From Opitutia bacterium (GTDB taxonomy: Bacteria > Verrucomicrobiota > Verrucomicrobiia > Opitutales > Opitutaceae): a stretch of DNA of 52,410 bases. Below, one piece after another: positions 24,917 to 33,315 of the stretch. The first letter of the stretch is position 1. Each line of letters begins with the position of its first letter. The notes beneath the pieces were generated by a model. The model had not been told where the DNA came from, made no database searches, and saw nothing but the letters and a program-made list of their open reading frames with translations. The position numbers and the translations under genes were made by a program. The stretch covers positions 1-52,410 of the forward strand of contig CANJCM010000025.1 of the NCBI GenBank assembly GCA_947472765.1, given 5' to 3'.

Positions 24917-25882
24917 ATGCCGGAAAGCCTCCGCCTCACGGTCATTATTCCCACCCACCGGCCGCATCCGGAGCGGCTCCGGCGCACGCTCGCGGGCCTT
25001 CGCCAGCAGACGCTGCCGGCGTCCGGCTGGGAAACGCTGCTCGTCGACAACGCCTCGCCGATCCCCGTCGAACTGGCTCCGTTGGCGGAAGCGGCGCCCC
25101 CGAACCTGCGGATATCGCGGGAACCGAAACTCGGACTCACCACCGCGAGAATCCACGGCATCACCCGGGCAAGGGGCGCGGTGCTCGTGTTCGTCGACGA
25201 CGACAACGTACTCGCTCCGCGTTACCTCGAGTCGGCGCTCCGCGTCATGGAAGGCGATCCCCGCGTCGGCGCGGCGGGCGGTCCGGTCGAGCCCGAGTGG
25301 GAATCGCCCCCGCCCGCCTGGCTGCCCCGCTTCCACGGTTTGCTCGCGTTGCAGAATCATGGTCCGGATCGGCGGGTGGCTCGCGGCGGCGCCGGTGCGC
25401 CCTGGCCGCCTTTCGCCCCGGTCGGGGCCGGCCTCGTCGTGCGGCGGAGCGCGGCGGAGAACTATGTTCGCGCCGTGGACGACGATTCGATTCGCGGCTC
25501 GCTGGATCGTCAGGCGGGCCGGCTCAGTTCCGGCGGCGACTGCGATCTGGTTTTCACTGTACTCCACGCCGGCGGCGATGTGGTCTACGAACCGGAGTTG
25601 CACGTCACGCATTTGATTCCCCATGGCCGCATGCAGCCGGAGTACCTCGCCCGGTTGAACGCCGGCATCATGCAATCCTGGGTGCAGGTACTCGCCCTGC
25701 ATGGCCAATGTCCCTGGCCGGCCATTCCCCGCTGGACCGTCCCACTGCGCTCGGCGCGAGCCTGGTGGCGGCGACGAGCGTGGACCTCGCCGGCGGCGCG
25801 GATCAACTGGGCGGGCGACTGCGGACAGTTCGCCGGGCAGGCCGACCTCGCGGTGCGTCGCCCAAAAACCAGCGCGCGATGA
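24917..25882 (+). CDS. Glycosyltransferase family 2
   Basis: 321 residues, GT-A fold, with LTVIIPTHRPHPERLRRTLA at the N-terminus, ETLLVDNASPIPVELAP, GLTTARIHGITRARG and the DxD motif in VLVFVDDDNVLAPRYLE. GGDCDLVFTVLHAG near residue 210 supplies the catalytic acidic residues. The sequence matches the GT2 at 21991 nearly block for block, so the two arose by duplication. ATG at 24917 lies 7 bases past the previous stop, and its end overlaps the sulfotransferase-like gene by ATGA. Confidence 0.88.
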   Translation: MPESLRLTVIIPTHRPHPERLRRTLAGLRQQTLPASGWETLLVDNASPIPVELAPLAEAAPPNLRISREPKLGLTTARIHGITRARGAVLVFVDDDNVLAPRYLESALRVMEGDPRVGAAGGPVEPEWESPPPAWLPRFHGLLALQNHGPDRRVARGGAGAPWPPFAPVGAGLVVRRSAAENYVRAVDDDSIRGSLDRQAGRLSSGGDCDLVFTVLHAGGDVVYEPELHVTHLIPHGRMQPEYLARLNAGIMQSWVQVLALHGQCPWPAIPRWTVPLRSARAWWRRRAWTSPAARINWAGDCGQFAGQADLAVRRPKTSAR

Positions 25883-26649
25883 CCACAAAAACCATCAGCC
25901 GGTTCGTCCCCGCCCGCATCAAGGTGCTGACCGTTTCGCCGGGGGGCAGCGGCACGACCATGCTGATGGATTTCCTCGCCGAGCGCACGGCGAGCAACGA
26001 CCCGGGGGATCGCGATGGACTCAAACATTTCCCCGGGCCGCCGCTCCCGCTCAATCCCCGCTGCCGGGTCATCTATCTCTACGGAGATCCCGTGGACATG
26101 TGCGTTTCGCTTTTTCGCCGCGGGTACGCGTCGCACCAGAGCGCCAAGATCAACCGGACCCTCGGCCGTTCCATCCCGCTGATCGCGCCCGGGGAAACGA
26201 TCGACGAGTACGCGGCGAAGGGGACGGACTATCTGGGGTTCAATGAACACTTCGACCACTGGCGCAATGATGCCCGCCCCTACGATGTCGCCTTCGTTCG
26301 CTACGACACGCTTTGGGATCACCTGCCAAAGGTGCTCGACTTCGCCGGGCTCGACCCACGCCTCGCGGCGGAGTTCCCGACGCGACTCCAGCGGCATCGC
26401 GCGGATCATCTTTCCCCCGAAACCATGCGTGGCCTCCTGAAAATCTACGAACCGCTCCGCGCGCTGATGGCACCCCTGGGCGGCTTTCACGTCAGCCCGG
26501 CGACGGCGGGAATGGCGCGAGGCCTCGCGACCCTTCGATTGGCGAGCCGGGCGGTCCTGCCAAGTTTATCGTGGGCCATTTCGTACCATTTACCCACGTT
26601 TCACCGCCCGTTGCGCTGGGTCTGGCGCGCCGCATCCCGGCCCAAATAA
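25879..26649 (+). CDS. Sulfotransferase-like P-loop protein
   Basis: 256 residues. The start of the fold, KVLTVSPGGSGTTMLMDFLA (residues 14-33), matches the 5'-phosphosulfate-binding loop of sulfotransferases. CRVIYLYGDPVDMCVSLFRR near 75 matches the 3'-phosphate-binding RDPxDxxxSxxxR block, with Gly where Arg is usual. The later SYHLP-type tail is hydrophobic. If active, it would transfer sulfate from PAPS to a sugar. PAPS-making genes are not in the window. The Gly substitution leaves activity open. ATGA overlap links it to the upstream GT2. Confidence 0.6.
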   Translation: MTTKTISRFVPARIKVLTVSPGGSGTTMLMDFLAERTASNDPGDRDGLKHFPGPPLPLNPRCRVIYLYGDPVDMCVSLFRRGYASHQSAKINRTLGRSIPLIAPGETIDEYAAKGTDYLGFNEHFDHWRNDARPYDVAFVRYDTLWDHLPKVLDFAGLDPRLAAEFPTRLQRHRADHLSPETMRGLLKIYEPLRALMAPLGGFHVSPATAGMARGLATLRLASRAVLPSLSWAISYHLPTFHRPLRWVWRAASRPK

Positions 26650-26736
26650 GAACAGACTCCACGGTCGCTGATTGCACTCCCGTCCGCAGAATTCGTCGTT
26701 TCGGCTTCCGGCTTCGCCATCTTGAGCACTCCGCGG

Positions 26737-27897
26737 ATGAGCCCAACCGCCCCACCGGCATTGCCTGCCATTTCCATGGTCGCTCCGCATTCCGCGCCGC
26801 GAGTTCTGACCCTGGACGGTCTGCGCGGCACCGCGGTGCTGCTGGTCCTCGCCCATCACTACATCGTCCTCAGCCCGTTGCTCTCCGCGCCGTTCGGTAC
26901 GGCCCCCGCCTACCTTCGCGCCGCACTCTACCTCCCGACCGCGGCCGGGGTGGATTTGTTCTTCGTACTCTCCGGGTTTCTCGTCGGCGGAATCCTCCTC
27001 GACTACCGCCAGTCGCCCCAACTGCTCCCAACGTTTTACCTGCGTCGCTTCGTCCGCATCGTCCCGCTCGCCTGGCTCTGCATCTCGGTCGTCTTTGTGG
27101 TCGGCCTCATCACCGGATTGCCGGCACTGGAAGGTCCGGCCGGCTGGTGGCCGTATTATACCTTCACCGTAAATTTTTCTCTCGCCGCGCACGGCAACTG
27201 GTGGATGTCGTGGCTGACCCCGCTGTGGTCCGTGGCGATCGAGGAGCAGTTCTACCTGCTGCTTCCACTGGTCGTCCGGATTTGGCCGGAAGGACGGCTC
27301 GCCTGGCTGGGACCCGCCCTCATCGCCTTTGCCTGGCTGGCCCGAGCCGCCGTGCTTCTGGCCTCCCCGGGCGCGTACTTTGCCTGCCACGTCCTGACGC
27401 CGTGCCGCCTCGATGCCTTCAGATGCGGGTTCACGGCCGCCTGGCTCGTGCGCTCGCATTTGTGGCCGGCGTGGCAACGACTGGGATGCTGGCGATGGCT
27501 TCTGCTGGCGCCGCCCGCCGCCGCATGTGCCGCCCTGTGCGTCCGCAGGAACAATAGCCTGGCACTGGCGTCGTGGGGTTATACTGCGATCGCGGTCTTT
27601 GACGGTCTCCTGCTGCTTCTCCTCTACGAGCCTGCCCAGTCCTGGATGCGAAAGGTGTTCTCCTCACCCGTTCTCCGCACCTATGGAAAATACAGCTACT
27701 TCATCTACCTCTTCCAAGTGATGCTCGTCGGGCCCGTACTCGGGATCCTGTTTCACGGTTCCTGGAGGGCGCCGGCGCCCACGACCGTGTTCGAAACCTT
27801 GATCGCGTTCGTCTTGCCACTACCCCTCGCGTGGGCCTCCTGGCGCTGGTTTGAGGAACCACTTCTGGGGTTGGGTCGCCGCCGCAGCTACGCATGA
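26737..27897 (+). CDS. Acyltransferase family 3 membrane protein
   Basis: About 386 residues with some ten hydrophobic segments. The hallmark TLDGLRGTAVLLVLAHHYIV lies near residue 27, followed by GVDLFFVLSGFLVGGILLDY, FYLRRFVRIVPLAWL and LTPLWSVAIEEQFYLLLPLV. It probably O-acylates a sugar of the exported glycan. I chose ATG 26737; a TTG at 26722 or ATG at 26776 are alternatives. An 87-base gap precedes it, the largest inside the run, so a secondary promoter here is possible. It pairs with the downstream GT9, mirroring the 18025/18996 pair. Confidence 0.88.
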   Translation: MSPTAPPALPAISMVAPHSAPRVLTLDGLRGTAVLLVLAHHYIVLSPLLSAPFGTAPAYLRAALYLPTAAGVDLFFVLSGFLVGGILLDYRQSPQLLPTFYLRRFVRIVPLAWLCISVVFVVGLITGLPALEGPAGWWPYYTFTVNFSLAAHGNWWMSWLTPLWSVAIEEQFYLLLPLVVRIWPEGRLAWLGPALIAFAWLARAAVLLASPGAYFACHVLTPCRLDAFRCGFTAAWLVRSHLWPAWQRLGCWRWLLLAPPAAACAALCVRRNNSLALASWGYTAIAVFDGLLLLLLYEPAQSWMRKVFSSPVLRTYGKYSYFIYLFQVMLVGPVLGILFHGSWRAPAPTTVFETLIAFVLPLPLAWASWRWFEEPLLGLGRRRSYA

Positions 27898-28853
27898 GCA
27901 CGGCCGCCACCGTGCTCCGTCGGACCGTGCAGACCCCGCGGCTGCTCTGGAATCTGCTGCGTTGGGGTCGCCCTTCGCGCGTGTTGCTCTTCGGCCCGCT
28001 GAGCCTGGGTGACGATCTGCTTTGCACGGCGGTGCTGCGGGAGGCCCGGCGGCGCGGGACGCCCTTCGCGATGATGACAGTCCGACCCGAGTTGTTCGCG
28101 GGCAATTCGGATCCCACCCGCCTGCTGCCAATCGACGGGTACTACGTCTCCGGACTCCGGTTGCTCGGCTCGCAGGTGGTTTCGCCGTACTACGTTCACG
28201 CCGATCCCACCCTGTCCACGCGCGACATCCTGCCTCCGCGGCACATCATCGCGGAGATGTGCCGGCTCGCGGGACTCAGCGGGCAAGTCGCGCTGCGGCC
28301 TTACCTTCATCTCACCGCTTCGGAAATCGCCGGTGGCCGCCGCACCCGCCGGCAGATCGCGATCCACAGCACGGGCCTCGGCGCTGCCGTGCCCTACACG
28401 ACGAAGGAATGGGGACCGGACCGATTCGCCGCGGTCGCCCGGCTGCTCGCGGCCGATTTCGATCTCGTCCAGCTCGGCTCCGCTCGCGACCCAGCGCTGC
28501 CCGTCGCGCTCGATCTCCGCGGCCGGACGACCTTGCGCGAATCGGCGGCCATCCTCGCGGCGTCGGCCGCCTTCATCGGCCTCGAAGGTTTCCTCGTCCA
28601 CCTGGCCCGCGCGGTGGAATGCCCGTCCGTGGTCGTGTTCGGTGGCCGGGCGCGGCCCGAGACCTTCGGCTACTCCGGCAATCTCAACCTCTATGCCCCC
28701 GTCGACTGCTCGCCCTGCGGTCTGCGCACGGCATGCCCGCACGATCTGAAATGCATGGCGGAAATCACTCCGGCTGAGGTCGCCGCCGCCGCGCGGCAAC
28801 TGGCCGGTCGGCCCCGGGCGCCTCTAGCGGTGGCCACCGCCGAACTCCCGTGA
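27894..28853 (+). CDS. Glycosyltransferase family 9 (heptosyltransferase-like)
   Basis: 319 residues, GT9. VLLFGPLSLGDDLLCTAVLREARRR near residue 29 gives the GxGD-type loop in the form SLGDD; GLEGFLVHLARAVECPSVVVFGG near 225 is the donor site. The tail CSPCGLRTACPHDLKC repeats the four-cysteine array of the GT9 at 18025. Family members transfer heptose or related sugars, but the donor here is unknown. ATG overlaps the preceding acyltransferase stop (ATGA), and the stop overlaps the next gene as GTGA. Confidence 0.87.
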   Translation: MSTAATVLRRTVQTPRLLWNLLRWGRPSRVLLFGPLSLGDDLLCTAVLREARRRGTPFAMMTVRPELFAGNSDPTRLLPIDGYYVSGLRLLGSQVVSPYYVHADPTLSTRDILPPRHIIAEMCRLAGLSGQVALRPYLHLTASEIAGGRRTRRQIAIHSTGLGAAVPYTTKEWGPDRFAAVARLLAADFDLVQLGSARDPALPVALDLRGRTTLRESAAILAASAAFIGLEGFLVHLARAVECPSVVVFGGRARPETFGYSGNLNLYAPVDCSPCGLRTACPHDLKCMAEITPAEVAAAARQLAGRPRAPLAVATAELP

Positions 28854-29905
28854 CCTCCTCGCCATCGATCTCGGCCACGCCCGATCTCTCCGTCATCATC
28901 CCGGTCTACAACCGCGGCGAACTCGTCCATTACACGCTGGAGAGCGTCCGCCGCGCCTCAGCCGGGTTGCAGGTGGAAGTCATGGTCGTCGACGATGGTT
29001 CCGAGCGCCCCGTCGCGGATGACATTGCCCGGCTCGGCTACGCTCGGGAATTGCGGGTCATCCGCCAAGCTAATCAGGGACTGCTCTTCGCCCGGCTCAC
29101 CGGGCTCGCCGCTGCGACCGGACGCCACGTGCTGTTCCTCGACTCCGACGATCTGATCTCGAGCGAGAAGTTGCGCACCCAGGTCGCGGTCATGGATCAG
29201 GGTGGTTACGATCTCAGCTACACGGACACCGCGCGGGTTTCGCTCACGGGAAAGTACGACGACCTCGAGATCCACCCCGACACCCCGACACGGTCGACAA
29301 CCGACGCGGCGGATTTTTTCATCAACGTCCAGCCAGCCCCTCACAGCCCGGTGTTCCGAACGGGTTATCTGAGAGAAGTCGTCAGTCGCGCGTTTTTTCC
29401 GCCGTCGCCCCTGTACAACTCCGTGGCCGAGATTTGGTTCTACCACAACGCGGCGCCGCGACCCGCACGGGTGGTCCATGTCCCGGGCGTCCATACGATC
29501 GTGGGCTCGCATGGCGATGTCCGGCTGACGAGTCATTGGGAGCGCCTGGCCGTCGCCTCACTCGCCGTCATGGAGGCCTTTGCCCGTTCGGTGCCAGCGA
29601 CCCGGGAAAACACTCCGGTGCGGACCTACGTCGGCGAAAAAGCATTTCGCTCGTGGCGACGGCTGCCGCGCGATTTTCATCCCGACTACGATCGCCGCCT
29701 CCTGCAATTATGGCAGCAGCTCGTCCCGCCACCGCGTTCGCCAGCTTCCCTTGGAGGTGGCGCGTTCCAACTCACGGCCCGCGTGCTCGGCAGTGCGGCC
29801 GCCGGCCGACTCTTCCGGCGTTGGCAGAACGGGCGCTGGGCCGACATTCAAACCATGCCTCCGGATAAATTCAGCGCGCTGCTCGGCACGCTGCCTCCCG
29901 CCTGA
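28850..29905 (+). CDS. Glycosyltransferase family 2
   Basis: 351 residues, GT-A fold. DLSVIIPVYNRGELVHYTLE, VEVMVVDDGSERPV, LRVIRQANQGLLFARLTGLA and the DxD block HVLFLDSDDLISSEKL are all present and in order near residues 10-110. The C-terminal 150 residues lack strong motifs. GTG at 28850 overlaps the GT9 stop, which fixes the start. It probably adds one sugar to the repeat unit or a side chain. Confidence 0.88.
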   Translation: MTSSPSISATPDLSVIIPVYNRGELVHYTLESVRRASAGLQVEVMVVDDGSERPVADDIARLGYARELRVIRQANQGLLFARLTGLAAATGRHVLFLDSDDLISSEKLRTQVAVMDQGGYDLSYTDTARVSLTGKYDDLEIHPDTPTRSTTDAADFFINVQPAPHSPVFRTGYLREVVSRAFFPPSPLYNSVAEIWFYHNAAPRPARVVHVPGVHTIVGSHGDVRLTSHWERLAVASLAVMEAFARSVPATRENTPVRTYVGEKAFRSWRRLPRDFHPDYDRRLLQLWQQLVPPPRSPASLGGGAFQLTARVLGSAAAGRLFRRWQNGRWADIQTMPPDKFSALLGTLPPA

Positions 29906-30894
29906 TGAGTTCGACCTGGAAAGACATTGCCCGCCAAGTCGGCCTCGGCCGCGCCGCGTACACCCTCTGGCACCAGCCGCGCGCCCTCCTGAATCAAAGC
30001 CGTCGCGCGGGAGGACCGGTTCACCAATGGCTCAATGCCCGGGGCCAGCGCGCGATGCTCGCGGCGGCGGGCGAATTGCCAGTGCTCCGTGCCCCGCTCC
30101 TCGACGCGCCGGAACTCGCGTTCCTGACCGGCCGGCGCTTCTGGTACCAGACGGCCTTCTGCCTGCACACGCTGCAGGCGCACGCCCGGTGCACTTTCCG
30201 GGCGGCAATTCACGATGATGGCAGCCTCGACGAAGCGACCATCGCACAGCTCCGGCATCTGTTTCCGCACGTCGAGGTCCATCGCCGCCCTGACAACGAC
30301 GCTCGCGTGGCGGAACTGCTCTCGCCGTCGAAATATCCGACGCTGCACGGCGAACGCCGCCGGGCGTATCCGAATTTCCTCAAGCTGACGGACGTGCATG
30401 CTGGTCGCACCGGATGGCGGCTCGTGCTCGACTCCGACATGCTTTTCTTCCGGCGCCCCGAATTCCTCCTCGCCTGGCTGGCGGCGCCAGACCGTCCGCT
30501 CTACCTCCTCGATGTCGGCGACGCCTACGGCTATCCGTTGACCGCGATGTCCACCCTCGCCGGCGCGACGGTGCCATCACGAGTGAACGTCGGCTTCTGC
30601 GGCTTGAACAGTTCCGAGATGGACTGGGATCGTCTCGAACACTGGGCGCGCACGTTGCTGCACGAGCACGGCAGCCATTATTACCTCGAACAGGCGCTCT
30701 CGGCCATGCTCTTCGCCGGCGGGCCCGGCGCCGCCGCCCCCGCGAACGATTACAAGGTGATGCCGACCGACGACGAGTGCCGGGCGCCCACGGCGGTGCT
30801 CCAGCATTACGTCGACACCTCGAAGCGCGGCTATTTTCGGCATGCCTGGCGAATCGCACTCGCGCGCGCCGCCGCGGCTTCCTCCGCCCCATGA
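29905..30894 (+). CDS. GT-A-like glycosyltransferase of unassigned family, with LDSDM motif
   Basis: 329 residues. I do not recognise a named family with certainty. The core suits a GT-A nucleotide-sugar transferase: RFWYQTAFCLHTLQAHARC near residue 75, PNFLKLTDVHAGRTGWRLVL followed by DSDMLFFRRPEFLLAWL near 170 (a DxD with the Mn-binding pattern), then VNVGFCGLNSSEMDW and YYLEQALSAMLFAG. This resembles GT8-like or nucleotide-diphospho-sugar transferase proteins. It directly precedes another LDSDM protein, with which it overlaps by ATGA; its own ATG shares one base with the GT2 stop. Confidence 0.65.
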   Translation: MSSTWKDIARQVGLGRAAYTLWHQPRALLNQSRRAGGPVHQWLNARGQRAMLAAAGELPVLRAPLLDAPELAFLTGRRFWYQTAFCLHTLQAHARCTFRAAIHDDGSLDEATIAQLRHLFPHVEVHRRPDNDARVAELLSPSKYPTLHGERRRAYPNFLKLTDVHAGRTGWRLVLDSDMLFFRRPEFLLAWLAAPDRPLYLLDVGDAYGYPLTAMSTLAGATVPSRVNVGFCGLNSSEMDWDRLEHWARTLLHEHGSHYYLEQALSAMLFAGGPGAAAPANDYKVMPTDDECRAPTAVLQHYVDTSKRGYFRHAWRIALARAAAASSAP

Positions 30895-31856
30895 ATCGCC
30901 ACCCCGTCAGCCTGCACATCAGCCTCGCCCCGCGGGATCTCCGCCATGCCCGGGCCATTCTGCCGCACCAGCTCCGCCAGCTCGCGGGTGCGGTCGAGGA
31001 AATCGTCTTCACCATCGACACACTCGGCCGACCCGCGGCGGAAGCCGGGCCGGAACTGCCGGAACTCGAGGCCCTCGCCCGTGCCGGATCGGCCGCCGCG
31101 CCGCGAACGGTGATTCGCCACGTCGACTACTCGCCCGCCCGCCGCGAGGCAGTCAGCCGTGCCTTCTTCCGCCGGGGCGTCATGCCGCGGCAGACCTATC
31201 GCGTCGGCCCCTTTCACGCGTACTTTGATGGCTGGTACGCCACGACCCAGCCGTATGTCTTCCACCTCGATTCCGACATGCTGCTCGGTGGCAACGCCTG
31301 GGCCTGGATCGGCGAGGCGATCGCCCTCCTGCAGTCCGACGCAACAATCTTCACGTGCAGTCCCCTTCCCGGTCCGCCGCGTTCCGATCTGACGATCAAC
31401 CAACCCTCGCGCCGTGAGCCCCGCCCGGCCGGAGCACATGCGATCGCGGGCCTCAGCACGCGGATATTTTTTATCGCCCGCCCCGATCTCGTGAATCCGG
31501 CGCCGAGGCTGCCGATGGAACTCGCCCACTGGCGGGGACGCCTCCGCGGCTGGCTGCTGGAGCGGACTTCCGGCTACGCGCTGCCGGAGGATATCATGAG
31601 CCGCCACATGGACCGGCTCAGCCGGCGGCGCGTGGACTTCCTCGGCGAAGCCCCCGGTTGCTGGTCGCTGCACCCGCCGTTCCGCAATCCCGAATTCTAT
31701 CGGCGGCTCGACGAGATTGTTCGTCGCGTCGAAACCACCGATCTGCCCGACGCCCAGCGCGGCGACTACGATCTCAACGGCAGCGTGATCGACTGGACCG
31801 ACGCGCAGACGGAAATCGCGCAGAATCGCTGGTGGCGCCGCCTGTTCCGCAAATGA
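30891..31856 (+). CDS. GT-A-like protein of unassigned family, with LDSDM motif
   Basis: 321 residues. Features: VSLHISLAPRDLRHARAILP at the start, EEIVFTIDTLGRP, GPFHAYFDGWYATTQPYVFH followed by LDSDMLLGGNAWAW (DxD region near residue 130), and EDIMSRHMDRLSRRRVDFLG near 240. The fold reading is GT-A glycosyltransferase, but the family is unfamiliar to me. It shares the LDSDML core with its neighbour at 29905, yet the rest differs, so they are at most distant relatives. ATG overlaps the previous stop. Confidence 0.6.
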   Translation: MNRHPVSLHISLAPRDLRHARAILPHQLRQLAGAVEEIVFTIDTLGRPAAEAGPELPELEALARAGSAAAPRTVIRHVDYSPARREAVSRAFFRRGVMPRQTYRVGPFHAYFDGWYATTQPYVFHLDSDMLLGGNAWAWIGEAIALLQSDATIFTCSPLPGPPRSDLTINQPSRREPRPAGAHAIAGLSTRIFFIARPDLVNPAPRLPMELAHWRGRLRGWLLERTSGYALPEDIMSRHMDRLSRRRVDFLGEAPGCWSLHPPFRNPEFYRRLDEIVRRVETTDLPDAQRGDYDLNGSVIDWTDAQTEIAQNRWWRRLFRK

Positions 31857-31869
31857 GCTGTTCGACCAA

Positions 31870-33315
31870 GTGACGACTCCCGCACCAACCTCAGGCCTGG
31901 GCTGGCTCCGGTGGGCAATTCCGCTTGCCGGAGTGCTCCTTTGGTTTGCCGGCTTTCCCGCGCCGCATTCGGACGATCTCTTTTTCGGGGGAGCCGCCAT
32001 TCACCTCGCGCAAGGGCACGGACTTGGGAATCCGTGGGTCGGCAACTGGCTGCAGCAGCACTTTCATTCCGATGCCTTTTACGTCCAGCCCCCGTACCAC
32101 ACCTGGGCGCAAGGCGCCTGGCTCTGGCTGGTCGGAATTTCGGGCGCGACCCTGCGGGCCTTTCCCCTGGCGTGGTCCACCGTCGGGGCTGTCGCCGTGG
32201 CCGACGCACTGATTCGGGGCGGGGTTCCCCGACGAATTGCCGGCCTCGCCACGATCGTCTGGTTTGGCTTCATTCTCTATTATGGACTGCGCGCCGACGC
32301 CCTTGGCCTCGGGCTCATTGGAGCGGGTCACCTTTTGCTCGTTCGCCCGTCGACCCTCTCGCGCGTGGTCGGACTGTGGCTCTGCGGACTGGGCGCTGCC
32401 ACCCATCCATTTGCGCTCACCGTGGCCATTCCGGTGCTGGCCGCGCATCTGGGCGTCGCCGCGTGGCAGAGTCCGACCGCGACCGACCGCCGCCGGTTGC
32501 TGCTGGGCGCCGGTGCCGCAGCCGCGGCCGGCGCGATCTTGATCGCGGTCCTCGGTGTCGCGCTGATCGGCGGCGAAGTAGGGGAATTCTTCCGGATCTT
32601 CAACCATCACCGCAATCTAGCCCTGCCCGGCGCGCTGCAGCGCTGGGACTACTTCTCGGGGCAGTTTCTCCTCGGGCGCGAGTCGCTGCGCCGCCTGCCA
32701 TTCGTCATCGGCGCGATCGGGCTCATCGGTTTCGGGGCGTGGCGGGGACCGGCCGCAGTCCGAGTGCGGTGGTGCTGCCTGGGCTTGGCCTTCATGTCCG
32801 GACTCGGCTACACCCTCTACGCCCAGTACCTGGCCCGGTACCTCGTGTTCGCGCTCTTTCTGCTCCTTCCGCTGGCGGGAAACGCGCTGGCTGCGTCCGG
32901 CTGGCCCCGTGGCGCAGCCCTCATTCTCGCGCTCCTGACATGTGGGACGGCAACGGACTTCCTTGCGCTCGCAGCCCGCCGAATTCCCCCGCCAGCCGCT
33001 GACGTGGAGAAACTGCGAGCCAAGATTGCAACGGACAAACATCCCATCCTCGTGCTGGACGAATTCAGCATCCGCTATCTTTACGACTTTCGTCCACCCG
33101 CCCGCACGCGGGACTGGCAGGTGGGCCGGCCGGCCGGTGGTCGCCTGCTCGGTTTTCCCGTCGCGCAGAAGCCGGCGGAAGAGCTCTGGGTCGTTAACAC
33201 GTACAAGCTCGCTCGCGCCGTATCTGGTTTGTCGCTCGTCCCGAGTTATCTCCAGTTCGGCGGTCACTCGTTCCGCTCGCTCGAACTCGGTGTCGACCTC
33301 GCCGCCGTGCCATGA
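31870..33315 (+). CDS. Multi-pass membrane glycosyltransferase-like protein (GT-C, ArnT/PMT style)
   Basis: 481 residues with roughly ten hydrophobic segments and a soluble C-terminal part of about 110 residues. The first periplasmic loop has FPAPHSDDLFFGGAAIHLAQ, with the acidic pair expected of GT-C enzymes that use polyprenyl-phosphate sugars, followed by YVQPPYHTWAQGAW. It would act on the periplasmic side, for example adding a side-chain sugar. It starts at GTG 31870, 13 bases after the preceding stop, and overlaps the next GT2 by ATGA. No specific family assignment is safe. Confidence 0.68.
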   Translation: MTTPAPTSGLGWLRWAIPLAGVLLWFAGFPAPHSDDLFFGGAAIHLAQGHGLGNPWVGNWLQQHFHSDAFYVQPPYHTWAQGAWLWLVGISGATLRAFPLAWSTVGAVAVADALIRGGVPRRIAGLATIVWFGFILYYGLRADALGLGLIGAGHLLLVRPSTLSRVVGLWLCGLGAATHPFALTVAIPVLAAHLGVAAWQSPTATDRRRLLLGAGAAAAAGAILIAVLGVALIGGEVGEFFRIFNHHRNLALPGALQRWDYFSGQFLLGRESLRRLPFVIGAIGLIGFGAWRGPAAVRVRWCCLGLAFMSGLGYTLYAQYLARYLVFALFLLLPLAGNALAASGWPRGAALILALLTCGTATDFLALAARRIPPPAADVEKLRAKIATDKHPILVLDEFSIRYLYDFRPPARTRDWQVGRPAGGRLLGFPVAQKPAEELWVVNTYKLARAVSGLSLVPSYLQFGGHSFRSLELGVDLAAVP

